Shown piece after piece: positions 27,135 to 35,724 of a DNA stretch of 64,000 nucleotides. The translations under genes were made by a program, and so were the position numbers. The DNA is from DATNPH01 sp036703315 (GTDB lineage Bacteria > Cyanobacteriota > Cyanobacteriia > Cyanobacteriales > Coleofasciculaceae): positions 13,713 through 77,712 of the forward strand of contig DATNPH010000120.1 in the NCBI GenBank assembly GCA_036703315.1, written 5' to 3'. Position 1 is the first letter of the stretch, and every line of letters begins with the position of its first letter. The notes below the pieces were generated by a model that saw nothing but the letters and a program-made list of their open reading frames with translations, did no database searches and was not told where the DNA came from.

Positions 27135-27446
27135 GTCTTTCACCCGTGTAAGCGTCCTTCTCTAGACCGATTTTCAAGACTTGCAAATAGGCAAAAGCAC
27201 TGATTCCACAGGGACACTAAGGAATGGGGAGAAGAAAAGCCTTGCTTTAATCATTATCAATATCGAAGTGACAAAACTTTATCTGACTCTACTTTCAGAC
27301 CTTAGAGGGATTTAGGTTTAACCTGTGTCAATAACCATTGAATCAAAGGTGTGAGTATACAGCGTTACGAACTTATACGAAGTTTTGCCAAGGTAACGCA
27401 ACTTTCTAATTAATACACCAATTTAAAACTTTGAAGAGGAAAAAAT

Positions 27447-30400
27447 ATGTTTCACAATGTAGGAATGATGCTGGGATTGTGGAACGCCCAATTCTGGCTT
27501 GCTAAAGTTTCAACGGCTCCACAAGTGACTCCGATCGCTAATCCTCCCGAATCGGCAGCACTAGTCTTTTCAGGTCCTCAGTTTTTTATCGCCTTGCTCG
27601 CAGGCGTGCTGATGGCATTTGCTTTCCAATTTCTGTTAACGAACTTCACCGTTGCTGCCGGAATTTCATCTGGAGAGAATCCAGTGGATGCTGATTCAGA
27701 TGATAGCTGGGGTGATGCAGTTCGCGAAGTTGAATCGAAGGTAGGGTTATGGGCGTTAGTAACAGTCAATATTGCCTTATTCATCGCTTGTTTTCTGGCG
27801 GTGAAACTGACCCTAATTAACAGTGTGATGCTGGGAGCAATTACTGGCGTTGTCATTTGGTCAGCATACTTCTTGCTGCTACTGTGGGTGAGTTCTACGG
27901 CAATTAGTTCCTTAGTAGGTTCTGTCGCTAATACGGCGTCTTCAGGTTTACAAGGAGTCATGGGTATAGCAGCCACTGCCCTCGGTGGAAGCGCTGTGAA
28001 CGCTCAGGTTGTTAATACTGTAGAGGCATCTGTAGCTGCCGTTCGCCGTGAATTGAGTGCGGCGGTTGACCCTACCCGTGTTCGGGATACCGTGCAAGAC
28101 TACCTCGCAGATCTGCAACTACCAAAGCTAGACCTCAAACAAATTCGGAATGATTTTGAAAATTTACTGACTAGCTCAGAGTTGCGATCGCTCGGTGATA
28201 GTGATGTTCTGCAAAACGTGAACCGTCAGACATTTGTGGATTTAATCAGCAGTCGTACAGACCTTTCCAAACAAGACGTTAATCGGATTGCAGACCAATT
28301 AGAAGGCGCTTGGCAGCAAGTATTGGGTGTGCAAAAACAGACCGATCCCCAGTCACAATTGCTCAACTTCCTCCAGTCGGCTAGCCCACAAGAGCTAACA
28401 TCTAGTCAGCTTGGCGATAAGCTTGGGCAACTCGTTGGAGTTGGATCGGGTAAATCCGAGGGCAGTAATAGCTCCGAGGGCGGTAATGGCAGTAGCTTGA
28501 TGGAGCAAGGCTTGCAGCTGGGTGTCAGCGCTCTAGTGGGTAGAGTACTGTCGCGGACGGATTTGTCTGATGTAGATGTGCAAAGAATTACAAGCCAGTT
28601 GCAACAGTTCAAAGATAAAGCGACAGACGGGGCTAAAAGTCTTTCCTCTAAGGTCGCCGATCGCTTACCTGGGCAATCCTTTAATACGATTGGGGCAGAT
28701 GTCGAAAACTACCTGCTCAATTCCCAACCTTGGCACTTGAACCGAGAGACGATTAAGCAGGAATTTAAAGACGTTATTTATGACCTAGAAGCGGCTCCAA
28801 AAGCAGTTCGACAGCAATTAGAGCTGCTCAATCGTGACACTTTCGTGAAAGTACTTGAATCACGGGATAATTTCACCTCCGATCAAGTAGCAGATATTGC
28901 CGATCAGTTGGAAGAGATTCGCAAGGAAGTTCTGGAAACGGTTCAAGGTGCTGAGTCTGAAGAACAGTCGCAAGACTTCCGCAGTCGGATCGAAGATTAT
29001 CTGCGTTCGACAGGTAAAGAAGAACTGAATCCAGAGGGGATTGAGCGCGATTTCAAAGCACTTCTGGACGATCCAGAGGCTGGCATTGACTCGTTACGCG
29101 ATCGCTTCTCCCAGTTTGACCGCGATACCTTGATGCAACTGCTCTCTCAACGCGAAGACTTCAGCCAAGAGGAAGCCGAGCAACTGGTTGGTCAGTTGGA
29201 AAGCACGCGGGATCAGGTTTTGTCACAAGCTCAGGAACTGCAAGACCAAGCGAAATCTAAAGCAGATGAGCTACGCGGCAGGGTAGAAGAGTATCTACGC
29301 AATACCAACAAAGAAGAACTGAATCCCGACGCTATTAAGCAAGAGTTGCAAACTCTCCTGGATGACCCGCAGGCAGGACTCAAAGCGCTACGGGAACGGC
29401 TGTCTCAATTTGACCGCGATACGCTGGTGCAATTGCTCAATCAGCGCGAAGACTTGAACGAGGAGCAGATTAATCAGGTCATTGATCGGTTCTTCGAGGT
29501 GCGGGATACTATCCTCCATGCACCGCAGCAATTAGCAGATAATGCCAAGGAGCAGTACGAACAAGTCACGACCAAGATTGCTGAGTATCTGCGGAACACC
29601 AATCTGGATGAACTCGACCCTGAAGGGATTAAGCAGGATTTAGCAAAAGTCCTGGATGACCCGAAACAGGGAGCTTTGGCTCTACGAGAACGGCTCTCTC
29701 AGGTAGATCGGGAAACCTTGGTCAAACTCTTCAGCCAACGGGAAGGCTTGAGCGAAGAGCAAGTTAATCAGACCATTGATCGCGTGCAAGATGCGATTGG
29801 CAGCATTACGAAAGCACCGCGACGCTTGGCAAGTCGTGCCAAACATACCGTTAAGGATTTTCAAGGCAATTTTGAAGATTACCTGCGGAACACCAATAAG
29901 GAAGAACTCAATCCTGAAGGCATCAAGCGCGATCTGCAACAGTTGTTCAACGATCCGCGAGAAGGCTTGAAGAGTGTAAGCGATCGCCTCTCGCACTTTG
30001 ACCGAGGTACGCTTGTTTCTCTGTTGTCACAACGCGAGGATATCTCGGAAGAGGAAGCCAACCGGATTGCCGATAACGTCGAATCTGTGCGCCATCAGTT
30101 TGTCGAACAAGCTCAAGCGGTTCAGCGCCGGATGCAGTCTGCAATTGACGGCGTCTTTGGCAAAATTCGGAATTACCTCAACTCGCTTGACCGTCCTGAA
30201 CTCAATTATGAGGGGATTAAGCGCGACTTCCGCAAAGTGTTTGACGATCCAGAAGCGGGATTTGATGCGTTGCGCGATCGCTTGAGTCAGTTTGATCGGG
30301 ACACCCTGGTTGCTGTGATGAGTTCCCGTGAAGATATCTCCGAGGCAGATGCCAATCGGATTATCGACCAAATTGAAGGAGTGCGGGATAGTGTGCTGCA

Positions 30401-30596
30401 CCGCGCTGAACGCCTCCAAGAGGAAGCTCAAAAACGGGTTAAAGAGCTTAAGCACAATGCTAAGAAGCAAATGAAAGAAACCCGAAAAGCGGCAGCAACG
30501 GCGGCTTGGTGGCTGTTTGGTACGGCGCTTACTTCTGTCGGTGTAGCGGCATTTGCTGGAGTAATGGCTGTACGGGGTTTAGCCTTGTTTGGTTAA
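27447..30596 (+). CDS. Membrane-anchored protein with about eight 97-residue helical repeats
   Basis: 1049 residues. Three hydrophobic helices near the N-terminus (about 42-66, 98-120, 125-149) and one at the C-terminus (about 1020-1046) place both ends in a membrane. Between them are repeats of roughly 97 residues, beginning near 216, 303 (degenerate), 419, 515, 612, 711, 809 and 907. Each contains YLRNTNKEELNPEGIK, then DDPxxGxxxLRxRLSQFDRDTL and SQREDxSEEExNxIxD. They are highly charged and helical. I do not know a function; such proteins are often mislabelled as transporters. A scaffold or membrane-shaping role is only a guess. Part of repeats 7-8 is duplicated at 36932-37207. Confidence 0.85.
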   Translation: MFHNVGMMLGLWNAQFWLAKVSTAPQVTPIANPPESAALVFSGPQFFIALLAGVLMAFAFQFLLTNFTVAAGISSGENPVDADSDDSWGDAVREVESKVGLWALVTVNIALFIACFLAVKLTLINSVMLGAITGVVIWSAYFLLLLWVSSTAISSLVGSVANTASSGLQGVMGIAATALGGSAVNAQVVNTVEASVAAVRRELSAAVDPTRVRDTVQDYLADLQLPKLDLKQIRNDFENLLTSSELRSLGDSDVLQNVNRQTFVDLISSRTDLSKQDVNRIADQLEGAWQQVLGVQKQTDPQSQLLNFLQSASPQELTSSQLGDKLGQLVGVGSGKSEGSNSSEGGNGSSLMEQGLQLGVSALVGRVLSRTDLSDVDVQRITSQLQQFKDKATDGAKSLSSKVADRLPGQSFNTIGADVENYLLNSQPWHLNRETIKQEFKDVIYDLEAAPKAVRQQLELLNRDTFVKVLESRDNFTSDQVADIADQLEEIRKEVLETVQGAESEEQSQDFRSRIEDYLRSTGKEELNPEGIERDFKALLDDPEAGIDSLRDRFSQFDRDTLMQLLSQREDFSQEEAEQLVGQLESTRDQVLSQAQELQDQAKSKADELRGRVEEYLRNTNKEELNPDAIKQELQTLLDDPQAGLKALRERLSQFDRDTLVQLLNQREDLNEEQINQVIDRFFEVRDTILHAPQQLADNAKEQYEQVTTKIAEYLRNTNLDELDPEGIKQDLAKVLDDPKQGALALRERLSQVDRETLVKLFSQREGLSEEQVNQTIDRVQDAIGSITKAPRRLASRAKHTVKDFQGNFEDYLRNTNKEELNPEGIKRDLQQLFNDPREGLKSVSDRLSHFDRGTLVSLLSQREDISEEEANRIADNVESVRHQFVEQAQAVQRRMQSAIDGVFGKIRNYLNSLDRPELNYEGIKRDFRKVFDDPEAGFDALRDRLSQFDRDTLVAVMSSREDISEADANRIIDQIEGVRDSVLHRAERLQEEAQKRVKELKHNAKKQMKETRKAAATAAWWLFGTALTSVGVAAFAGVMAVRGLALFG

Positions 30597-30629
30597 GGGT
30601 TTCACTTCTCCCTAGTTAATGTTAGATTT

Positions 30630-30656
30630 AGCCTCCTTGATAGGGGGCTTTTTCTT
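30630..30656 (+). terminator. Rho-independent terminator of the repeat-protein gene
   Basis: GC-rich hairpin AGCCTCC-TTGATA-GGGGGCT followed by TTTTCTTTT, 34 bp after the stop codon. A classic intrinsic terminator. Confidence 0.85.
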
Positions 30657-30794
30657 TTATATGTGGGAGCGATGCGCTAACACTAATGCTCTCCAGTAAA
30701 GTGTTCCATTACAGCGCTTCTCGCTTGAGTCAAGTACAGGAGAGACCTAACCCCCAACCTCCTCACTAAAGCTCCGGTTCCCACCTCTCCCTAA

Positions 30795-30881
30795 CCCTCC
30801 CCTACAAGGGGAGGGAAAAGGAAAAACTTTTACTCTTGGAAGGGGGCTAATTTCAAAGCCTCTCTCCTTGCAGGAGAGAGG
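30795..30881. repeat. GC-rich palindromic repeats at the start of the accessory island
   Basis: Two palindromes typical of dispersed cyanobacterial repeats: CCCTCCCC-TACAA-GGGGAGGG (30795-30815) and CCTCTCTCC-TTGCA-GGAGAGAGG (30859-30881), preceded by related C-rich sequence from about 30750. They end about 25 bp before the toxin stump. Confidence 0.7.
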
Positions 30882-30904
30882 TTTGGAGAGAGGTCAAAAC
30901 TGTA

Positions 30905-30988
30905 CCGCACACAAGTGAGAACCGCTATATTCGTAAAGCTAATGAGTATTGGGCAGACTATGAAAAACGTGAAAATGCCGACCAGTGA
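30905..30988 (+). pseudogene. C-terminal stump of a RelE/ParE-type toxin
   Basis: A frame ending at TGA 30986-30988 reads IRKANEYWADYEKRENADQ. It aligns residue by residue with the C-terminus of the intact toxin at 31372-31716 (ILRAKEYWRDYEERESTNQ). Everything upstream has been replaced by palindromic repeats. It overlaps the following antitoxin start exactly as the intact toxin overlaps its own antitoxin. Confidence 0.8.
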
Positions 30989-31280
30989 TAGCTGGCATGA
31001 TGCATTAATTGAATCGCTCAAAGACCCTGAAAGGGCTGCTGGCAATATCGAGGTTGTTTTGGAATTGGAAGAAAAAGACCCTCAGCCTGATATGCTTCGC
31101 CTGACGCTTAAAGATGTTGTGGAGGCGCGTGTCCGGATGAATAATCTTTCGGAAGAAGCTAAACGAAGCCATGAGAAACTTGACAAGATTTTGTCAGAAA
31201 CTGGAGGTGCTGAAATCTACGGCTTGGTTGAGTTATTAGATGTGCTGGGGTTTCGTATTGCGCTCGCTCCCAAAGATTAA
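30960..31280 (+). CDS. Orphan antitoxin, HI1420 family
   Basis: 106 residues from ATG 30960 (MKNVKMPTSDSWHDAL). Closely related to the antitoxin at 31688: both share the ESLKDPE.AA segment, a middle KEVVEAR/KDVVEAR helix, NNLSEEAK and the ending LLDVLGFRIALAPKD. This is the putative addiction-module antidote family (TIGR02684-like) with a C-terminal HTH-like region. A GTG at 30915 would give a longer frame, but that part is the toxin stump read in another frame, so I use 30960. Its own toxin is reduced to about 25 codons. It could cross-neutralise the neighbouring toxin or be a drifting remnant. Confidence 0.8.
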   Translation: MKNVKMPTSDSWHDALIESLKDPERAAGNIEVVLELEEKDPQPDMLRLTLKDVVEARVRMNNLSEEAKRSHEKLDKILSETGGAEIYGLVELLDVLGFRIALAPKD

Positions 31281-31371
31281 TTGATGATGGCGTAGGGAGC
31301 GTGATGCGCTAACGCAACACTGGGCTAACACTTTCTAGTAAATTAAGCCGTGATGTGTTTGCAATAAACTA

Positions 31372-31716
31372 GTGGAAGCCCAGCCAAGAGAGATTCAGAA
31401 CTACCTGACAGCAGAAGGTAGAAGTCCTTTTGAAGAATGGCTTAATGCTCTTCGGGATATTACAGCCAGAGCTAGAATCAGAAATAGGCTTAAGCGAGTC
31501 GAGTCAGGGAATTTGGGAAATTATCGCTCAGTTGGAGAAGGAGTCTGTGAACTTAAAATTGACTATGGTTCAGGGTATCGAGTGTATTTTGGGCAAATAG
31601 GGTCAACAGTAGTACTGCTCCTGTGTGGCGGAGATAAAAGTACCCAAGCACAGGACATTCTTAGAGCTAAAGAATATTGGAGAGATTATGAAGAACGTGA
31701 AAGCACTAACCAGTAG
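31372..31716 (+). CDS. RelE/ParE-superfamily toxin, HI1419 type
   Basis: 114 residues from GTG 31372. Matches the phage-derived Gp49-like/HigB-related family TIGR02683 (upstrm_HI1419): SPFEEWLNALRD, ARARIRNRLKRVESGNLG, VGEGVCELKIDYGSGYRVYFG, VLLLCGGDKSTQAQDI. The family acts as an mRNA-interferase-like toxin. All conserved blocks are present, so the protein is likely active. It overlaps the downstream antitoxin gene by 29 bp, the usual toxin-first arrangement. Confidence 0.9.
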   Translation: MEAQPREIQNYLTAEGRSPFEEWLNALRDITARARIRNRLKRVESGNLGNYRSVGEGVCELKIDYGSGYRVYFGQIGSTVVLLLCGGDKSTQAQDILRAKEYWRDYEERESTNQ

Positions 31717-32008
31717 GAGTTACCGCGAATACCTGCTTTCATCTCTCAAAGACCCCCAAGAGGCTGCTGCTTATATCGAGACTTTTTTGGAATTGGATGA
31801 GGAAGGTTTTGAACCTGAACTGCTCTGTTCGGCTCTCAAAGAGGTGGTGGAGGCGCGTGAGCAGGCGAATAATCTTTCGGAAGCAGCTAAACTGAGCTAT
31901 GAAAAGCTTGACAAGATGCTCTTAGAAATAAAAGGTGCTGAAATTTACAGTCTGGTTGAGTTTCTGGATGCACTGGGGTTCCGTATTGCGATCGCTCCCA
32001 AAGATTAA
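31688..32008 (+). CDS. Antitoxin, HI1420 family
   Basis: 106 residues from ATG 31688 (MKNVKALTSRSYREYLLSSL). It pairs with the toxin just upstream, whose last 29 bp it overlaps in another frame, so the two are translationally coupled. The C-terminal half should contain a degenerate HTH used for autoregulation; it ends LDALGFRIAIAPKD. A longer frame from 31625 would run inside the toxin gene and is not needed. It is paralogous to the orphan antitoxin 400 bp upstream, indicating a tandem duplication of the whole module. Confidence 0.9.
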   Translation: MKNVKALTSRSYREYLLSSLKDPQEAAAYIETFLELDEEGFEPELLCSALKEVVEAREQANNLSEAAKLSYEKLDKMLLEIKGAEIYSLVEFLDALGFRIAIAPKD

Positions 32009-32129
32009 TTGATGATGGTGTAGTGAGGATGATCCCCTTCTGCCAACTTATCCCGAATGGCTATTCCAGCTAATAATTTTTTGCGAATCTGATGTTTTAA
32101 TAGCCGAAGCGATCACAATCACAGTGAAC

Positions 32130-32699
32130 CTATTCCAAACATTGCTGTACCCAATATTCTAAGCCTTCTCTTAAGTTAGGAGCTAAGCCAGTTTCTTCTC
32201 TTAGCAATTCTCTTACTAGGGGAACTGCTTCAATTCCTCCGGCATTATGAACTAGTAGCTGCGCTGCATTAGCAACGATAACAGGAGATGGGTGTTTTAG
32301 GGCACGCACTAGCTCTCTCGCAGAAAGACCAAGCTTCTGTGCCAGTTCCCATTTAGGTTCTCTAGGTACTTCAGGAATTTGCTCAGAGCAGATGCTCCAT
32401 TTAAAAGGATCTTCATCCGTCTTGTAGAGCTTCTCTATCTGTTCCCAAGACCATTCTTCTGTACTGTTACCTTCATTTAGTAATACAGAGTCAATAGCCT
32501 CTAAATCATATTGCTGTATGTGTTCCAGAGCCAGACTAGCTTCTGTAGAAAGTGTTTGAGAGTCAATTTCCATTGCAGCGATTGCACCTGTAAACACTGC
32601 ATCAACAGCATCTAAATTGGAGTTTTCGCTCATAAGACTCCAATAGCAGTGGCGTAAACTTGACCATCCCATGCCTCGTAGAAGGATTGCAAGAGCCAA
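32130..32699 (-). CDS. HEAT-repeat C-terminal part of the NACHT protein (frameshifted)
   Basis: 189 codons in the frame next to the 750-residue NACHT frame, overlapping its last 98 bp. The start of this frame (ALAILLRGMGW) continues naturally from the NACHT frame if one T is removed from a TTTT run (AAAA at 32698-32701 on the plus strand), which gives DAILAALALAILLRG. The body contains helix pairs resembling HEAT repeats (LSARELVRALKHPSPVIVANAAQLLV, VPLVRELL). I therefore regard it as the C-terminus of the same gene, about 907 codons in total, rather than a separate gene. It might be expressed separately from ATG 32699 or by frameshifting. Confidence 0.65.
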   Translation of the reverse strand: MALAILLRGMGWSSLRHCYWSLMSENSNLDAVDAVFTGAIAAMEIDSQTLSTEASLALEHIQQYDLEAIDSVLLNEGNSTEEWSWEQIEKLYKTDEDPFKWSICSEQIPEVPREPKWELAQKLGLSARELVRALKHPSPVIVANAAQLLVHNAGGIEAVPLVRELLREETGLAPNLREGLEYWVQQCLE

Positions 32700-34854
32700 A
32701 AGCAGCTAATATAGCATCCTCTAAGGACGACCCCTCTGGATTATCGAATTCTAGTAAGTTCTTGACAATCGTTTCTCCCGCACCCAAGCCAGCAGCTAGT
32801 AGTATAGGCTCTCTCCATCTAGGATTTTCCCTTACTTTCTCTAACCATGCGCGTAGTTTCTCATTATCTAAATCAGAGGCATACCGCCCTGCTGCATACT
32901 CACCCAAGGTGGGATGAATAAAGGTAATTAAATCTTGGTTGCCCATACTGCGTCTTTCAAAGATGCAGCGATTTTCCCAAAAGTCCACGCCTGCTTCGGC
33001 TTTTTTTTCTGCCTCCGGTAATGTGTAATCTCTTGTCTTAAGCTCTTTAATTAGGCTTTCGATTAGTTCATCTGCTGAGAGATCAGGCTCTTGCAGTAGT
33101 TTCCACCCTGCTATTTCAAGGATGCGTTGTGCGTCTCGCTCCTTAAGCTCAATGGGTTGTCTGTCTAATGGAGGTCTTTTGTATGCAAGCTTAATAATAT
33201 CTCTATAAAGCTCTGCACGGTTCTGTCTAATGCTTTTACCTTCTGCTATTAACTGAACAAGGAAACCAAGTAGTAGTGGATTTCGTGCTGCAAGGGAAGC
33301 ATTTTTATTGGTTTGTAGTTGATTTTCGAGCAAAGCTAGCCGATTTTCAATCTCTGCTTCCTCGCCTAGAGAAGCATTCAGAAGCTGCTTGGCATACTTC
33401 TGGATGCTTGAGCCATCCCTTGACCAATCCAATGGGGATATTTCTGTATGTTTCCATCCAGGTAGAAGTCCTGGTTCGTAACCAATACGTGTAGTTACGA
33501 CAACCCTAGTGATGGAACGTCTGGAAGGTGCTTTTACCCACGAGTCCAACTCCTTTGCTATGTTTGCTCGGTCAGAATTACACTGATCGAGTCCATCTGC
33601 CAGAAGATAGTCAGGAGCAATTAATGCAAGCCGTAGCTCCTCGTCACTAAGACCCGAGTTATCAGCAGAAGCTTTGAGGATTGCATCTTCAAACCCACCT
33701 TGTTTCCGCCATAATTTCTGAACTTCTGGAAGTCGAACTAGCAGAACTCGTTTTCCCAAAGCAGATAGACGATGCGCCAAACGGTTCATTAGCGTACTTT
33801 TCCCAGTTCCCGGAGTACCTGTCACAACACTCAGGCGATAAAGTTCAGGGACGAACTCTGCGTCAAAGCTCTCATTACTATCTTCCCTGAGCTTGGCTCG
33901 GAGCGGAATCCAGTTAGTCTCAATTGAAAGCTCTTCAGAAAGACGAAGTCCCGGAACTTTCAAGTGAACGGTTTTTTCCTTAAGCCATGCCCTGTAACGT
34001 TCAGCTACATTAGCTAGATCTGCCCCTGTCGCAGATCGCTCAATGGAATCACTGTAGCCGTCTGGAGAGGAAAGCAAGGAAAAGCCATCAGCTTGTAGTC
34101 TCTGTCTGAGAATTTCTGAATTGAAACTGCCAGCAGTTCTGTTGGCTTCTGATGCATATTCAACAAGTTTGGTGAAAAGCTGTGGTGACTCGCCTCTTCT
34201 GTCCGGGGCGAGTAAATGACTGGCACTCTCAACAGCATAGGTGTAGTCACGCGACCCCTCGCGTTGGAAGTCGAAGTACAGAATAACCATTGAGCGCAGA
34301 AAGCCCCACAGCTTTTCATCGCTGACGCTACTGCCACAATATCTGTCCAACTTAAGCCGAATTAGTCGAACGAAGCTGCGTTGTGTTTCGTTGGAAAGTT
34401 TTTTCTTGGCAACTCTCTCCAAAAAATCGACAGCATTGGCACTGCTACGTGCCCATGTGAGAACGCTTTGATAATATTCATCAATGTTCTTTGAGTAAAG
34501 TGCGACAACAATACCAAAGCGATCAATTCCCAGATTGAAACTAGAGGAGTTGAACGTATCCCAGCAGGCGCGTATCACCTCATCAAAAACTTTATTGTCT
34601 TTACCAAAAGAAAGGTCACGTTTGATTTGAAGGGCAAGTTTTGATTCACCTGCTGGAAGATCTGACACGATTACAAGGTCGTCGAGAGGTTCACCTTGGT
34701 AAAGGCGTTGAAAACGTACTTCCCGTGCAAGACCTGCTTCTTGACCACGAGGAACACAACGAAGGAGTGCGGTTGCCAGGTAGTAAGCACCAACACGGCG
34801 TTCGTAGTCACTTCCACCACCACCAGTAGAAACAGGACTAGCAACCTTAGGCAT
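32602..34854 (-). CDS. Candidate nuclease-NACHT STAND defence protein
   Basis: 750 residues in this frame. N-terminus: SDYERRVGAYYLATALL, then LDDLVIVSD...LALQIKRD (about 57-80), an arrangement like the PD-(D/E)xK nucleases of the Cap4/DUF4297 type. The NACHT-type NTPase has Walker A TGTPGTGKST (344-353), a Walker B-like LLADGLDQ (417-424) and sensor VVVTTR (451-456). It is followed by a winged-helix-like region and the start of a helical-repeat region. Nuclease plus NACHT plus repeats is the layout of Avs-like anti-phage sensors. The frame ends early (KLQFRCC) because of a one-base shift; the missing C-terminus is at 32130-32699. It has AAGAAG upstream and sits 15 bp after a Phd-type gene, so the two are probably co-transcribed. 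Confidence 0.75.
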   Translation of the reverse strand: MPKVASPVSTGGGGSDYERRVGAYYLATALLRCVPRGQEAGLAREVRFQRLYQGEPLDDLVIVSDLPAGESKLALQIKRDLSFGKDNKVFDEVIRACWDTFNSSSFNLGIDRFGIVVALYSKNIDEYYQSVLTWARSSANAVDFLERVAKKKLSNETQRSFVRLIRLKLDRYCGSSVSDEKLWGFLRSMVILYFDFQREGSRDYTYAVESASHLLAPDRRGESPQLFTKLVEYASEANRTAGSFNSEILRQRLQADGFSLLSSPDGYSDSIERSATGADLANVAERYRAWLKEKTVHLKVPGLRLSEELSIETNWIPLRAKLREDSNESFDAEFVPELYRLSVVTGTPGTGKSTLMNRLAHRLSALGKRVLLVRLPEVQKLWRKQGGFEDAILKASADNSGLSDEELRLALIAPDYLLADGLDQCNSDRANIAKELDSWVKAPSRRSITRVVVTTRIGYEPGLLPGWKHTEISPLDWSRDGSSIQKYAKQLLNASLGEEAEIENRLALLENQLQTNKNASLAARNPLLLGFLVQLIAEGKSIRQNRAELYRDIIKLAYKRPPLDRQPIELKERDAQRILEIAGWKLLQEPDLSADELIESLIKELKTRDYTLPEAEKKAEAGVDFWENRCIFERRSMGNQDLITFIHPTLGEYAAGRYASDLDNEKLRAWLEKVRENPRWREPILLAAGLGAGETIVKNLLEFDNPEGSSLEDAILAAFGSCNPSTRHGMVKFTPLLLESYERKLQFRCC

Positions 34855-34869
34855 GGTTCTTCTTGTCAG

Positions 34870-35082
34870 TTAGCATAACGGCTCATCAAAATCGTCGCTG
34901 ATCCAGATTGAGCTAGGGTGTAATCCTGCGATACGGGGAGTAGTTTGCGAGGCAATTGGTACTAGACGCGCAAGCGGAGTGCTACCTTCGGTTAGAACAA
35001 TCTCCGTACCTCCACGCACTAGAGACAGTAACTCCTCCAAGCTTAACTGTACTTCAAGCACGTCAACTGTTCTCGTAGACAT
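34870..35082 (-). CDS. Phd/YefM-type antitoxin, C-terminally truncated
   Basis: 70 residues. The N-terminal DNA-binding fold is seen in VDVLEVQLSLEELLSLVRGGTEIVLTEGSTPLARLVP, typical of Phd/YefM (VapB-associated) antitoxins. The end normally reads WISDDFDEPLPDEFW or similar; here it breaks off as DFDEPLC and stops. No PIN-domain toxin follows. Instead the NACHT gene starts 15 bp downstream. It may now serve as an operon repressor for the defence gene. Family recognition is firm; the regulatory role is inference. Confidence 0.8.
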   Translation of the reverse strand: MSTRTVDVLEVQLSLEELLSLVRGGTEIVLTEGSTPLARLVPIASQTTPRIAGLHPSSIWISDDFDEPLC

Positions 35083-35272
35083 TGCCAGTTCTCCAACCTA
35101 CAACTCACAATAACCTACTCAAGGGAGTTTGCCTTTCAAGCCACTCAAAAAAGGGAAAACGCGATCGCCTTGAGGAGTGCGCGAAGTGGAGTCCGATCAC
35201 TCCCTTCTCCGCTACCGACACCACTGAGCGATCGCACTCTCTCAACCCCTCCCCTCCAGCGATCGCAAACTT
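35083..35272. promoter_or_regulatory. Presumed promoter region of the Phd-NACHT operon
   Basis: 190 bp with three or more HIP1-type octamers (GCGATCGC near 35161, 35229 and 35261). It must hold the promoter of the minus-strand Phd-NACHT genes, but no boxes or palindromic operator could be singled out. Confidence 0.35.
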
Positions 35273-35494
35273 TCACTCCTGCCTAAATGCTTCAACAAAT
35301 TCCTCAAGGGTGCAGTTGAGTATCTGCAATAATTTCTGAATTTGCTCTGGAAATAAACGTGGTCTTTGTCCTCCCGTCTCCCACTGGGAAACAGTGCTAA
35401 CAGTTACATCCATCAAAATTGATATCTGGCGCTGGGTTAAGCCAGCACGTTTCCTCAGATAAGCAAACGTGATTTTTTCTTTTTCGTTTGCCAT
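35273..35494 (-). CDS. XRE-family helix-turn-helix regulator
   Basis: 73 residues, essentially one HTH_XRE domain: FAYLRKRAGLTQRQISILMD, then VTVSTVSQWETGGQRP with the recognition helix. It ends LEEFVEAFRQE. It has no ligand domain. It lies upstream of and in the same direction as the Phd-NACHT pair, and divergent from the unknown cassette that starts at 35725, so it could regulate either. Single-domain XRE proteins are frequent in toxin-antitoxin and defence islands. Confidence 0.88.
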   Translation of the reverse strand: MANEKEKITFAYLRKRAGLTQRQISILMDVTVSTVSQWETGGQRPRLFPEQIQKLLQILNCTLEEFVEAFRQE

Positions 35495-35724
35495 GTCATC
35501 CCGTAAATTCTAGTTTGAATTGAATGGGTTGACATATGTAGGTCAACCTCAATATAGTAAACATGGAATAAGACAAGCCAGTTCAAGAGTCGCCTTAGAC
35601 CTTCGATAAACTTGTCGGTTTCCATCACCTAATAAGACTCGTACAACCTGACACCAACCTTGTCCATTGGCTAACTAGCCCAAAGGTTAGCTTACCCCTT
35701 GGCAAGGTTTCGTCTGGCTGTCTG

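Noticed and set aside
29682..30470. Long minus-strand frames opposite the repeat-protein gene
   Set aside because: Shadows caused by the repeated codon pattern of the plus-strand gene.
30795..30881. Palindromes as an integration (att) site of the island
   Set aside because: They belong to a repeat style seen several times in the window, and no matching direct repeat was found at the island's right end.
34870..35082. Phd gene plus NACHT gene as a classical toxin-antitoxin pair
   Set aside because: The NACHT protein is far larger than any Phd-linked toxin and shows nuclease/NTPase motifs; regulation or insertion scar is more likely.
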